Shown: one piece after another, positions 34,915 to 43,343 of the stretch
How positions within the stretch are numbered: position 1 is the first letter of the stretch
How the letters are laid out: every line of letters starts with the position of its first letter
Origin: DATARH01 sp036489765
GTDB lineage: Bacteria; Pseudomonadota; Alphaproteobacteria; ATCC43930; CGMCC-115725
Length of the DNA: 64,000 nt
Reading direction: 5' to 3'
NCBI GenBank assembly: GCA_036489765.1
Contig: DASXFE010000096.1
Coordinates: 62,001 to 126,000 of the forward strand
The notes under the pieces: generated by a model
What the model saw: the letters and a program-made list of their open reading frames with translations, nothing else
Databases searched by the model: none
Told to the model about the DNA's origin: nothing
Made by a program: the position numbers and the translations under genes

Positions 34915-35156
34915 ATGCCGCTCGATCCTGACGCCTAGGCCCTGCTCGACATCGTCAAGGCGGCGAACCGGCCCTCCTTCGACACGGTCGGCGCGGTCGA
35001 GGCACGCGAATATATCGCGCCGGGCGCACAATCCCGCTGCGCCGTTTCGGCGGCCAGATCCACGGGTTTTGCCAGAACGGCAAGATGATCCCCGAGGCCT
35101 TCACCGCCCTCGAAGAGATCGCCGCTGCGATGCGCGAGGCGTGGGGGCTGTCGTAG
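34915..35156 (+). pseudogene. Internally deleted alpha/beta hydrolase (HSL-like)
   Basis: The ATG opens MPLDPDA, then a TAG stop, then ALLDIVKAANRPSFDTVGAV, the typical start of HSL-type hydrolases. A shifted frame later encodes LRRFGGQIHGFCQNGKMIPE and a C-terminal helix ending WGLS with a stop; IHGF is the catalytic His motif of the same family. Roughly 200 or more codons between them, including the Ser nucleophile region, are gone. The stop codon, frameshift and deletion together show a dead gene. Confidence 0.75.
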
Positions 35157-35167
35157 GTCTTCGAGGC

Positions 35168-35764
35168 TCAGGGCGAGCCGTTTTTCACGGAGCCGGCGGG
35201 CCGGTAGTGATTGAGGAGGACGCCTTTGGGCGTGCTCCGCGTCTCGACCAGAATAAGGCCGTGCGGCGGGGCGCCACTCTCGAACAGGCGCTTTCCGCCC
35301 CCGAGCACCACCGGAAAGACCCAGAGGCGGTGTTCGTCGATCAAATCGGCGGCAATCAGCGTTTGCAGCAATTGGCTGCTGCCCCAGACATGCAATACCG
35401 GCCCATCCGACGCCTTCAGCCGGCGAAGCTCGTCTACACCGCCGATGGGCAGCGAGGTCTCCCAATCGAGACGGTCGGGGCGGTGTGTGACGACGTATTT
35501 CGTCGCCTTGTTGAATGCCTTCGCGATCGGATTGTCGCCCTGGTGCGGCCAGTAGGCGGCGAATATTTCGTAGGTCCGGCGCCCCAAAAGCAGGCCGAAT
35601 TCGCCGGCGATCGTCTCGCCGATGACCCGGTGCGCGGCGTCGTCGACGAACGGCATGGCCCAGCCGCCGTGGGTGAACCCGTTGCTCGGATCCTCTTCGG
35701 GGCCGCCGGGCGCCTGCATCACGCCGTCCAGCTTGACTTGAGTGATGGCGATGATGCTTCGCAT
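35168..35764 (-). CDS. Dihydrofolate reductase-like (RibD C-terminal domain) protein
   Basis: The 198-residue protein has the DHFR/RibD-C fold of the YyaP/YwjB group: IIAITQVKLDGVMQAPGG at the start, LLLGRRTYEIFAAYWPHQ, then KYVVTHRPDRLDWETSL and GSSQLLQTLIAADLIDEHRL. It probably binds NADPH, but members of the group do not have established substrates. ATG 35764 is preferred to an in-frame ATG 39 nt upstream because family members begin MRxIIxxxxVxLDG. It is monocistronic, downstream of the binding-protein gene. Confidence 0.85.
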   Translation of the reverse strand: MRSIIAITQVKLDGVMQAPGGPEEDPSNGFTHGGWAMPFVDDAAHRVIGETIAGEFGLLLGRRTYEIFAAYWPHQGDNPIAKAFNKATKYVVTHRPDRLDWETSLPIGGVDELRRLKASDGPVLHVWGSSQLLQTLIAADLIDEHRLWVFPVVLGGGKRLFESGAPPHGLILVETRSTPKGVLLNHYRPAGSVKNGSP

Positions 35765-35784
35765 GGTTGCTCTCGGGGCGCGCC

Positions 35785-36999
35785 CTATTTCACCAGCGCG
35801 CATTTCGATTGGGACAGGGGCAGGAAGGCCTCGTTGCCGGGGATCGTCGCGACGAGCTTCAGGTCGTCGTAGGGGTAGTGCGATTCGGCCGGGGTCTTGA
35901 TCTGGAACAGGTACATGTCGTGGACCATCACGCCGTCGGCGCGGATGCGGCCATTATGGGCGAACATGTCGTCGACCGGCAGCGCGCGCATCGCCGCCAT
36001 CACCGGTTCGGTCGCGTCGGTGCCGGCTTGTTGGATCGCCTTCAGGTAATGCAGGACCGACGAATAGAGCCCGGCCTGGACCGAGTTCGGCATCCGACCG
36101 ACCCGGCGGAAGAACCGCTTTGACCAGGCGCGGGTCGCGTCGTTGAGGTCCCAGTAGAACGGCTCGGCCAGCATCATCCCCTGCGCCGTCTGGAGGCCGA
36201 GCGTGTCGATCGCGTTCGTCCGCAGCGCGAGGGCGACGATCGTCTGCTTGCCGGGGATCATCTGCTGCGCGGCGGCGGCCTTGATCGCGTTGAGAGTGTC
36301 GTTGCCGGCATTGGCGAGGGCGACGACGTTGGCGTTCGATTCCTTGGCCTGGGCGAGATACGAAGTGAAATCGGGTGCATCGAGCGGGTGCAGCGCGTGA
36401 CCGATCACATGGCCGCCCGCCTCCTTGACCGCGGCGGCGGTGTCGGACTCGAGGTCGTAGCCGAAGCTGTAATCGACCGTGACGAAGAACCAGCTTTTGC
36501 CCCCTGCCTTGACGAGGGCCGGGGCGACCGAATGGGCGATCGCGTAGGTATCGGTCGTATAGTGGATGCCGGTCGGGCTGCAGGCCTCGTTGGTCAGGCG
36601 TTCCGCGGCGGGTGCGCTCAGCGACACGATCTTGTCGCGGGAGTGACCGATTGCCTGCACGATCAGCGCTTCGGATGAGCCCGCGACATCCATGATGGCG
36701 TCGACCTTGGCCTGCTCGAACCACTGCCGCGCGACGGCGCGGGCGTGCTCGGTGCTGTTTTCGCTGTCGCCTACAAGGAGCTCGATCGGCGCGCCCAGCA
36801 CCTTCCCGCCAAAGTCCTTGATCGCCATGTGCGCCGCGACGACGCTGCCCTGCCCGGTATTGGCCGAGTAGGGACCGGTCATGTCGAGGATGATGCCCAT
36901 CTTGACGACGCCGTCGGAGATCGCCGGCTGCTGCTGAGCCAGCGAGGGAACCGCACCCAGGAGGAACGCCGCGAGCGCGGCGGCGAAAGGTCGGGTCAT
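35785..36999 (-). CDS. ABC transporter substrate-binding protein (branched-chain amino acid type)
   Basis: This 404-residue periplasmic binding protein has a signal peptide (MTRPFAAALAAFLLGAVPSL, cleavage after LAQ). The LivJ-type fold shows VKMGIILDMTGPYSANTGQG, VAGSSEALIVQAIGHSRDKI and KSWFFVTVDYSFGYDLESDT. Ligands of this class include amino acids, amides and aromatic acids. No permease or ATPase genes are adjacent, so it is an orphan receptor here. Its ATG overlaps the stop of the isoaspartyl peptidase gene by 4 nt, implying coupled expression and perhaps a peptide- or asparagine-related ligand. Confidence 0.88.
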   Translation of the reverse strand: MTRPFAAALAAFLLGAVPSLAQQQPAISDGVVKMGIILDMTGPYSANTGQGSVVAAHMAIKDFGGKVLGAPIELLVGDSENSTEHARAVARQWFEQAKVDAIMDVAGSSEALIVQAIGHSRDKIVSLSAPAAERLTNEACSPTGIHYTTDTYAIAHSVAPALVKAGGKSWFFVTVDYSFGYDLESDTAAAVKEAGGHVIGHALHPLDAPDFTSYLAQAKESNANVVALANAGNDTLNAIKAAAAQQMIPGKQTIVALALRTNAIDTLGLQTAQGMMLAEPFYWDLNDATRAWSKRFFRRVGRMPNSVQAGLYSSVLHYLKAIQQAGTDATEPVMAAMRALPVDDMFAHNGRIRADGVMVHDMYLFQIKTPAESHYPYDDLKLVATIPGNEAFLPLSQSKCALVK

Positions 37000-37928
37000 G
37001 AGGATCGATAGGCCTCGTCGAAAATGGCGGTATGGAGGGTGCTGTCGTCGCGCACATAGCCGCGATACATCCCCGGCGTGCTGAACGGCAAGGCGATCGC
37101 ACCGCGGCGGTCGATCGCGACGAGACCGCCCGAGCCGCCGGCACCGGTGATCTGCGCGACGACGGCCGTCGCCGCGGCGTCGAGGCTCTCGCCGGCGTGG
37201 GTGAGGCGGGCAGCGACCTCGTGCGCGGCGGCGTAGCGGATAAAGAATTCGCCGTGCCCGGTCGCCGAGACGGCGCAGCTTTCGTTGTCGGCAAAGGTGC
37301 CGGCGCCGATGATCGGGCTGTCGCCGATGCGGCCGGGCTCCTTGCCGGTCATCCCGCCGGTCGAGGTCGCGGCGGCGAGGTTGCCGCCGCGATCTCGGGC
37401 GACGGCGCCAACAGTCCCGTGCCGACGCGATTGGTCGTCGAGCCCCTGGCCGCGGAGGAATTCGGCGAGGGCGCGGCGGCGTGCTTCGGTGTCGAAATAG
37501 CCGGGAGGGGCGAAATCGAGGCGTTGTGCGCGGCAGAACTCCATCGCGCCGGCTCCGGCCAGCATCACGTGCGGCGTCTTTTCCATCACCGCGCGGGCAG
37601 CGAGAATAGGGTTTCGCGGCCCGCAGATCCCGGCGAGCGCCCCAGCGCGGCGGCCGCGGCCATCCATGATCGCGGCGTCCATCTCGTGCGTGCCGGCGGC
37701 GGTGTAGACGGCGCCGCGGCCGGCGTTGAAGAGCGGGTCGTCTTCGAGTTCGATCACCGCCGCCGTCACCGCGTCGAGCGCCGCCCCGCCCACCGCGAGG
37801 ATATCGCGCCCGGCCGCGAGCGCGCGCTGCAGCCCCGCATGATACTGAGGTGCGCAGGCAAGATCGAACGCGGCCCGCGGGGGCGTTCCGGCGCCGCCGT
37901 GGATCGCAAGGGCAAAGTCTTCCGACAT
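36996..37928 (-). CDS. iaaA: Isoaspartyl peptidase / L-asparaginase (Ntn hydrolase)
   Basis: The 310-residue enzyme belongs to the plant-type asparaginase family that cleaves beta-aspartyl peptides and asparagine. It starts with FALAIHGGAGTPP and contains DDPLFNAGRGAVYTAAGTHE. The autocleavage site and nucleophile are Thr172 in HGTVGAVARD. SGSG-like substrate residues follow in ATSTGGMTGKEPGRIGDSPI. The precursor self-cleaves before Thr172 to give alpha and beta chains. The gene overlaps the following ABC binding-protein gene by 4 nt. Confidence 0.92.
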   Translation of the reverse strand: MSEDFALAIHGGAGTPPRAAFDLACAPQYHAGLQRALAAGRDILAVGGAALDAVTAAVIELEDDPLFNAGRGAVYTAAGTHEMDAAIMDGRGRRAGALAGICGPRNPILAARAVMEKTPHVMLAGAGAMEFCRAQRLDFAPPGYFDTEARRRALAEFLRGQGLDDQSRRHGTVGAVARDRGGNLAAATSTGGMTGKEPGRIGDSPIIGAGTFADNESCAVSATGHGEFFIRYAAAHEVAARLTHAGESLDAAATAVVAQITGAGGSGGLVAIDRRGAIALPFSTPGMYRGYVRDDSTLHTAIFDEAYRSS

Positions 37929-37976
37929 GTGGCGATCACTTTACTCCGACGCCGCATCGCGGGGTATTGTGGCGAA

Positions 37977-39374
37977 ATGGCGTCACAAGCGGCTATCGTC
38001 TCAACCTCCCGCGCCGGGCATTTGCTGCGGCTCGCCCTGATCGGCTTTGGCGTGTCGGTGGTGCCGCTCGACAGCTCGGTCAACATCGCCTTTCCCGACA
38101 TCACCGGCAGCTTCGGCCTACCGATCGCGATGATCCAATGGGTGATCATCGCCTATGTCCTGACCCATGCCGGGCTGATGCTGGCGTTTGGCCGGGTCGG
38201 CGACATCTGGAGCCATAGCGGCGTCTTCCGCACCGGGCTCGTGTGGAGCACGGGGGCGTTCCTCCTGTGCGGAGCGGCGCCGAGCTTTGCCTGGCTTCTC
38301 TTCGCGCGGGTGATGCAGGGGGTGGGCGCCGGGCTTGTCCTGAGCTGTGCGCCGGTGCTGGTGACGAGCCTTTATCCGGAGGCACGGCGCAGCCATGCGA
38401 TCGGCATCTTCACGCTGATGTATTCTATCGGCCAGGCGATGGGGCCGCTGATCGGCGGGGTGATCGTCGCGCGCTGGGGCTGGCCGGCCGTATTCTGGTT
38501 CCGCGCCCCGATCGCGTTTGTCGCGCTGGTGCTGTGGCGTGGCTCGCCGGGTGCGGCGCAAGGCGGCAGCGGCGAACGCTTCGACGGCGCCGGTGCCACC
38601 TTGCTGGCGGCCGGGCTGATCGGCTTCCTGTTCGCGGTCAACGCGCTGCCGCTTCTTGCCGTCGGCAATTATCGCGCGATCCCTTCCGGCGCTATCGCCA
38701 TTGCCAGCATCGCCGGGTTTATCTGGTGGGAAGGGCGGGCAGCCCGGCCGATCGTTCGGGTCGACCTGTTCCGCGACCGCAGGTTCGCCTTAATAAACTT
38801 TTCCAATATTTTGATTTATTTGTCGAATTTTTCGATCATGCTGCTCGTCCCATTTTATTTCTCCCGGATTACCAGCCTGTCGTTGCCGGTTGCCGGGGCC
38901 GTGCTGGCGATGGGGGCGGTCGGGATGCTTGCGGCCTCGACGCCGGCCGGGTGGCTCGTTGCCAAGTATGGGGCAGGGCGGGTGGCTCCGGCCGGGGCGT
39001 TTCTGCTCGCGACGGGGCTCGGCTGGGTCGGGTTCTGGGGCAACGGCACCGGCGCCGGCACGATGGTTGCGGCGCAGCTCGTCCAGGGGATCGGAGTCGG
39101 TCTCTTCCAGGTCGCGTCGATGGAGATCGTCATGGGGACGATGCCGCGGGCCCAGCGCGGCGTCGCCGGCAGTCTCGTCCAGCTGACGCGGGTCATCGGG
39201 GTGGTGACCGCCGCCTCGGTGCTGACGATGGGGTTTCATGCCTTCGAGGTGGGACCGGACGCGACGACTGCGTTTCTCTCCGGCTTCCGCGCGATCTTCC
39301 GTATCGTCGCCGTGGTGGCGGCGGTGACGGGTGTTGTCGTCGCGTGGGCGGCGCAGAGGCATACGGCGGAGTGA
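37977..39374 (+). CDS. MFS transporter, 14-TM drug:proton antiporter type (DHA2)
   Basis: The 465-residue protein starts MASQAAIVSTSRAGHLLRLA and has 14 predicted hydrophobic segments. Family features include VVPLDSSVNIAFPDITGSFG in TM1, IQWVIIAYVLTHAGLMLAFG, RVMQGVGAGLVLSCAPVLVT in TM4, and motif C, IGQAMGPLIGGVIVARWGW. It likely exports drugs or metabolites using the proton gradient. A much longer in-frame extension upstream is antisense to iaaA and is rejected. A short AT-rich patch at about 38790-38870 lies inside the gene. It is divergent from iaaA. Confidence 0.85.
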   Translation: MASQAAIVSTSRAGHLLRLALIGFGVSVVPLDSSVNIAFPDITGSFGLPIAMIQWVIIAYVLTHAGLMLAFGRVGDIWSHSGVFRTGLVWSTGAFLLCGAAPSFAWLLFARVMQGVGAGLVLSCAPVLVTSLYPEARRSHAIGIFTLMYSIGQAMGPLIGGVIVARWGWPAVFWFRAPIAFVALVLWRGSPGAAQGGSGERFDGAGATLLAAGLIGFLFAVNALPLLAVGNYRAIPSGAIAIASIAGFIWWEGRAARPIVRVDLFRDRRFALINFSNILIYLSNFSIMLLVPFYFSRITSLSLPVAGAVLAMGAVGMLAASTPAGWLVAKYGAGRVAPAGAFLLATGLGWVGFWGNGTGAGTMVAAQLVQGIGVGLFQVASMEIVMGTMPRAQRGVAGSLVQLTRVIGVVTAASVLTMGFHAFEVGPDATTAFLSGFRAIFRIVAVVAAVTGVVVAWAAQRHTAE

Positions 39375-39384
39375 GGAGAGACGG

Positions 39385-39546
39385 GTGGCCAAAGCCTATT
39401 TCCCGGTCCGCGCCGAGGTGCCCGAAGTCGGCCAGGAGCGATTCGACCACTGGTACGCAACCGGCCACCTGCCTTGGGCCAAGCGCGCTTTCGGCGCCCT
39501 GCGTCCCCGCCGCTGCCGGAGCCACAATGAGACGGTGAGGCGGTGA
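39385..39546 (+). pseudogene. EthD-like protein truncated at a palindromic repeat
   Basis: The GTG opens VAKAYFPVRAEVPEVGQERF followed by DHWYATGHLPWAKRAFGALR, the N-terminal half of a small dimeric alpha+beta barrel of the EthD type (family pattern FDxWYxxxHLPxAxxAFG). After about 43 codons the sequence turns into a family A repeat arm and ends at a stop within it. The second half of the domain is absent. The repeat therefore appears to have replaced or interrupted the gene. Confidence 0.6.
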
Positions 39547-39640
39547 GGTTGGGTCGGCGCGCTCTCGTCACTGCCTCACCGTCTCATTGTAAGTTATTTG
39601 CAGCTTCGCTACGGCAAGGCGCCTTCGCGGCCTCCGCGCC
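39520..39640. repeat. Nested palindromic intergenic repeat, family A copy 4
   Basis: The arms CACAATGAGACGGTGAGGCG and CACTGCCTCACCGTCTCATTG are a strong inverted pair, almost identical to the inner arms of the copy at 24196. The repeat starts inside the truncated EthD-like reading frame. Confidence 0.7.
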
Positions 39641-39735
39641 TACTTCGCGCCGTTTGCGCTAGGAATGGGTGGGTTTCGGTTCCCTCAACCCACCCTACGA
39701 TTTAGGCTCAACGAAACAGCACATGGGACTTCGTG

Positions 39736-40929
39736 ATGCGGCTCGATGATGTGGTCAATATCGAAGACCTCCACCAGTTGGCGAAGCGGCGGCTGCCCAA
39801 GATCGCGTTCGATTTCATCGAGGGCGGGGTCGAGGACGAGCGGGCGCTGGAGAGCAACCGGGCGGCGTTCCACAAGCATAAGCTGCTGCCGCGCTATCTC
39901 GTCGACGTGTCGGCGCGCGACCAGTCGCAGACCGTGTTCGGCCGCAAGTTCTCGAGCCCGTTCGGGATCTCGCCGACCGGCACGGCCGGGCTGTTCCGCC
40001 GCGGCGCCGATCTGATGCTGGCCGAGGCGGCACGCGAGGCCAACGTGCCCTACATCATGTCGGGCGGCAGCAACCACTCGATGGAGGCGGCGGCCAAGGT
40101 CGCACCAAACCATACCTGGTACCAGCTCTACGCCGCGCGCGACGGCAAGATCAGCGAGGACCTCGTCCGCCGCGCCGCCGATTGCGGCTTGGAGGCGCTG
40201 GTATTGACTGTCGACGTGCCGGTGCGGCCGCGGCGCGAACGCAACATCCGCAACGGCTTCGCGGCAATCCGAGGGACCTGGCTCAAGGCGGCGCTGAGCC
40301 TCAAGCCGCATATCCTCGCCGAGTCGATGACGCATCCGGGTTGGTTGTGGGAATACATCAGCCACGGCGGCACGCCCAACCTCGACAACTGGCGCCCCTA
40401 TGCGAAGAACGCCGATAATGTCGACGAGGTCGTCGACCTGTTCAGCACCAACACGCCGGCGCATGCGCAGACCTGGCGCGAGCTGGAGAGGTATCGCGAG
40501 CTCTTCCCGCGCAACCTGATCGTCAAAGGGCTGATGAACCCGGCCGACGCGATCCGCGCCGCCGATATCGGCTGCGAAGGGGTGCTCGTCTCGAACCACG
40601 GCGGGCGCCAGCTCGACCAGGCGCCGGGTTCGCTCGACGTGCTGCCGGCGATGAAGGCCGCGGTCGGCGATCGGATGACGCTGATGCTCGACAGCGGCGT
40701 CCGCCGCGGCGCCGACATCCTGATCGCGCTCTGCCTCGGCGCCGAGTTTTGCACGTTCGGCCGGCCGACCCTTTACGGCGCGGTCGCCGGCGGGCTCGAC
40801 GGGGTCAAAAAGGCGATCGACATCTTCCGCGGCGAGATCGATCTCGTGATGGGCCAAATCGGCTGCCCGTCGCTCGACAAGCTGGGGCCCGATTTCCTGT
40901 GGCAAGACGAGTTCGGCCGGAACCGGTAG
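39736..40929 (+). CDS. FMN-dependent alpha-hydroxyacid oxidase/dehydrogenase, paralogue 1
   Basis: The 397-residue TIM-barrel flavoenzyme oxidises 2-hydroxy acids to 2-keto acids. It starts MRLDDVVNIEDLHQLAKRRL. Flavin and substrate residues are WYQLYAARD, VLTVDVPV, RNIRNGF, the FMN-binding Lys in LIVKGLMNP, and the catalytic pair His288/Arg291 in SNHGGRQLDQ. The Tyr that binds substrate carboxylate near the N-terminus of characterised homologues is Phe27 here (AFDFIEGG). It may use the quinone pool or oxygen. ATG 39736 is preferred to the GTG one codon earlier by comparison with the paralogues. It is the first of three copies in 11 kb. Confidence 0.88.
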   Translation: MRLDDVVNIEDLHQLAKRRLPKIAFDFIEGGVEDERALESNRAAFHKHKLLPRYLVDVSARDQSQTVFGRKFSSPFGISPTGTAGLFRRGADLMLAEAAREANVPYIMSGGSNHSMEAAAKVAPNHTWYQLYAARDGKISEDLVRRAADCGLEALVLTVDVPVRPRRERNIRNGFAAIRGTWLKAALSLKPHILAESMTHPGWLWEYISHGGTPNLDNWRPYAKNADNVDEVVDLFSTNTPAHAQTWRELERYRELFPRNLIVKGLMNPADAIRAADIGCEGVLVSNHGGRQLDQAPGSLDVLPAMKAAVGDRMTLMLDSGVRRGADILIALCLGAEFCTFGRPTLYGAVAGGLDGVKKAIDIFRGEIDLVMGQIGCPSLDKLGPDFLWQDEFGRNR

Positions 40930-40947
40930 AAAGCGAACCCTTTCGAC

Positions 40948-41139
40948 GCGGAGGGCGCGGAGGTTGCGGAAACACTGTGTCGCGGCGAAGCCGCGGAAAG
41001 TTGATTTACCACAGAGACAATGAGGCACAGAGGTCTCGAGCCCGTTGCTCCCTCTGTGCCTCACTATCTCTGTGGTAACCTTAGCGCTTCGCGCCGGCTC
41101 ATTGCCTCCGCGTCCTCTGCGCAACCTCCGCGTCGAGAA
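40948..41139. repeat. Nested palindromic intergenic repeat, family A copy 5
   Basis: This is the clearest copy. The inner arms TTACCACAGAGACAATGAGG and CCTCACTATCTCTGTGGTAA flank CACAGAGG/CCTCTGTG. The outer arms are GACGCGGAGGGCGCGGAGG and CCTCCGCGTCCTCTGCGC. The region could fold into one long branched hairpin between convergent genes. Confidence 0.75.
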
Positions 41140-41142
41140 AAC

Positions 41143-41829
41143 CTAATTCGGCCGGTCTTTCCGGAGCGCCAGCCATTCTTCCATCAGGCGGCGCTGGTCG
41201 CCGGGGAAGACGTTGTCGAGGATGTCGGCGCGGCGGATTCGGTCGGCGCGGAAGTTGCGGAAATCCTGGCGCAATTCGCACCACGCGCCGATGAGGGTCA
41301 CGTCGACGTAATAGGCGAGCGCGATCGGCCAGATCGTGCGGCGGGTAGCGCGGCCGCTTTCATCCTGGTAGGCGAGGGCGATCTTGCGGGTCTCGCGGAT
41401 CGCCCGGCGGATCTCGGCGAGGTCGATCACCATGTCGGGTGCGCTGCCGTCGGAGACATAAAACGGCTCGGCTTCGAGCTGGTCCCGCAGCGCGTCGGGG
41501 AGCGCCGTGTCGATCTTGGCGAGGACGCGGTTCGCAGCGGCGGTAAGCTGTGGGTCGCGCAGGCGGCGAACGAGCCGTGCGCCGACCGCGATCGCGTCGA
41601 CCTCGTCGCTCGTGAACATCAAGGGCGGCAGGTCGAACCCGCGCCGCAGCACATAGCCGATGCCCGGCGCGCCCTCGATCGGCACCCGGCTCGCCTGCAA
41701 GGCCGCGATGTCGCGATAGACCGTGCGCACCGTGACCTCTAGCCCGGCCGCCAGCACCGCCGCCGTCACCGGCGCTTTCGCCGCGCGCAGCGTTTGTATG
41801 ACATCGAACAGCCGATCGGCACGGCGCAT
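41143..41829 (-). CDS. YafY-type transcriptional regulator (HTH + WYL domain)
   Basis: The 228-residue regulator has an N-terminal winged HTH (MRRADRLFDVIQTLRAAKAP, with recognition helix in LEVTVRTVYRDIAALQA). A WYL ligand-binding domain follows, containing IRETRKIALAYQDESGRATR and the WYL-equivalent strand IWPIALAYYVDVTLIGAWCE. Family members bind small ligands and usually control a divergent neighbour. A perfect CTGACAG-AATG-CTGTCAG dyad lies in the short divergent region, a likely operator. The neighbour is a small cupin-like gene. Confidence 0.88.
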   Translation of the reverse strand: MRRADRLFDVIQTLRAAKAPVTAAVLAAGLEVTVRTVYRDIAALQASRVPIEGAPGIGYVLRRGFDLPPLMFTSDEVDAIAVGARLVRRLRDPQLTAAANRVLAKIDTALPDALRDQLEAEPFYVSDGSAPDMVIDLAEIRRAIRETRKIALAYQDESGRATRRTIWPIALAYYVDVTLIGAWCELRQDFRNFRADRIRRADILDNVFPGDQRRLMEEWLALRKDRPN

Positions 41830-41845
41830 CGCGAGCTCAATGCTC

Positions 41846-41863
41846 CTGACAGAATGCTGTCAG
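41846..41863. promoter_or_regulatory. Putative YafY/WYL operator dyad
   Basis: CTGACAG, a 4-bp spacer (AATG) and CTGTCAG make a perfect 7-bp inverted repeat. It lies 16 bp from the start of the WYL regulator and 48 bp from the divergent small gene. The site could control both genes. Confidence 0.65.
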
Positions 41864-41911
41864 TATGCCCCTGCTACGATCGGCGAGCAAATCACGGGAA
41901 TGGAGGCAGGC

Positions 41912-42316
41912 ATGACCTCGATGCGGGTCGATTTCGATGCGATGGACTGGGCGCCGGCGGTCGAGTTTTACGGGCCGAACGCGGTCCATGAGGGCCGGGA
42001 CATCGTGCAGCTCAAGGTGCTGAGCGATCGGCGCCGCGAGGGCGGCGGGATCGCCTGGCTCGCGCGGTTTAGGCCGCCCGAGGGGAAGGTGATCAAGGTC
42101 GTCGCCAAGGCGCTGTCGGACGAGCACATCTTCAATCTCGAAGGCGGGCGCGGCACGAAGACGGGTGCACCGGTCAAGGCGGCGGGCGGGTATGGGCTCA
42201 ACTCGACGGGGCAGCCGCACAGCGCGTTTATCGGCCAGGAGACGGTCACTTACATCGTCTATACGGGCGAGCCGGACGAGATCCTATCGCTCGACGTCGT
42301 CGATGCCGCGGCGTGA
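41912..42316 (+). CDS. Small cupin-like protein divergent from the WYL regulator
   Basis: The 134-residue protein starts MTSMRVDFDAMDWAPAVEFY. It looks like a single beta-barrel domain: AWLARFRPPEGKVIKVVAKA, DEHIFNLEGGRGTKTGAPVK and a C-terminal VTYIVYTGEPDEILSLDVVD resemble the strands of ChrR-type cupins. No catalytic assignment is possible. GGAGGCAGGC precedes the ATG; another in-frame ATG lies 12 nt upstream. Its position suggests it is the regulated target of the WYL regulator. Confidence 0.7.
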   Translation: MTSMRVDFDAMDWAPAVEFYGPNAVHEGRDIVQLKVLSDRRREGGGIAWLARFRPPEGKVIKVVAKALSDEHIFNLEGGRGTKTGAPVKAAGGYGLNSTGQPHSAFIGQETVTYIVYTGEPDEILSLDVVDAAA

Positions 42317-42322
42317 GCGCGG

Positions 42323-43291
42323 TCAGCGTACCTGCCCGGCGCGGGTGAGGTGCGGCGCGTCGAGGCCGACACCGACCAGATGGCCGAACAATTCGCCGAG
42401 GCGGCCGTGGTCGGCCTCGGGGAGCGAGGGCTTCAACAGCGAGTCGATATTGGTCTTGAGGTGGTCGGGCTTGCCGGTGCCGAAAAGCACCACGTCGACG
42501 CCCGGCTCGTGCCGGACATAGCGGTAGGCAGCGTCGACGACGCTGCTCGCGCCGCCCTCATGGATCAGGAAGCCGAGCGGGTCGTCGGCGAGATCGGTGG
42601 CGACCTGGCCGTCTTCGGCCAATTCTTTCAGCGTCGCGGCAAGCCGGCCGGGTTGCGAGAAGATGTTGCGTACCGCGAACATGAGGAGCGTGCCGACGCC
42701 GTTGGCGCGCGTCACCGGGAAGACGCGGGCGCGGGCGTTCTGGTGCAGCATTGAAAACCCGACCATGCATACATCCCACACCTCGTCCGCGGCGGCGCGA
42801 TGCAGCATGTCGTGGTTGAGGTCGTTCGGCGCGGTCTCGCTGATCCCGAGAAAGCGGAATTTGCCCTTGTCGCGCTCGCGCAGGAGGACGGGGGCAAGCT
42901 CCTCGAGCGCATGGTCGTAATGCGCCGGAGCGACGCCGTGAAGCTGGTAGACGTCGACATGATCGACATCGAGCCGACGCAGCGACTCGTCGAGGCTGGC
43001 GACGATCCCGGCCGGGTCGGGCCGCCCGCTCGACCAGCGAAACGGCGCCTTGGTGCAGATCACGACACTGTCGCGCGGGACCGGCTTGAGTGCCTTTCCC
43101 AGCACATTCTCGGTGCCGTAGGCCGCCGCCGTATCGAACAGGTTGACCCCGAGCTCGATCGCCCCGCGCACGATCGCGATCGCCCCGGCCTCGTCACCGC
43201 CGGTCCCGAGTCCCAGCCGGCTGAACCCACCGCACCCGAGCCCCGCGACGCTGACCCTGAGCCCGGTGCGGCCGAGCGTGCTGTAATCCAT
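42323..43291 (-). CDS. Aldo/keto reductase
   Basis: The 322-residue (alpha/beta)8 NADPH oxidoreductase starts MDYSTLGRTGLRVSVAGLGC. The catalytic tetrad parts visible are Asp and Tyr in NLFDTAAAYGTENVLGKAL, Lys in VVICTKAPFRW, and His in VDVYQLHGVAP. C-terminal NADP contacts appear in VVLFGTGKPDHLKTNIDSL. The group resembles D-threo-aldose/pyridoxal-type reductases, and the substrate is unknown. ATG 43291 follows AAGGGAACAATCC; an upstream in-frame ATG lacks support. It is divergent from the toxin-antitoxin pair. Confidence 0.88.
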   Translation of the reverse strand: MDYSTLGRTGLRVSVAGLGCGGFSRLGLGTGGDEAGAIAIVRGAIELGVNLFDTAAAYGTENVLGKALKPVPRDSVVICTKAPFRWSSGRPDPAGIVASLDESLRRLDVDHVDVYQLHGVAPAHYDHALEELAPVLLRERDKGKFRFLGISETAPNDLNHDMLHRAAADEVWDVCMVGFSMLHQNARARVFPVTRANGVGTLLMFAVRNIFSQPGRLAATLKELAEDGQVATDLADDPLGFLIHEGGASSVVDAAYRYVRHEPGVDVVLFGTGKPDHLKTNIDSLLKPSLPEADHGRLGELFGHLVGVGLDAPHLTRAGQVR

Positions 43292-43343
43292 GGATTGTTC
43301 CCTTGGATGGATCGTGGACATTGCCAGCATAATACCTTCGACG

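Noticed and set aside
37032..37976. A long N-terminal extension of the 14-TM MFS gene
   Set aside because: The extension is antisense to iaaA and lacks family sequence; the MFS protein starts naturally at 37977.
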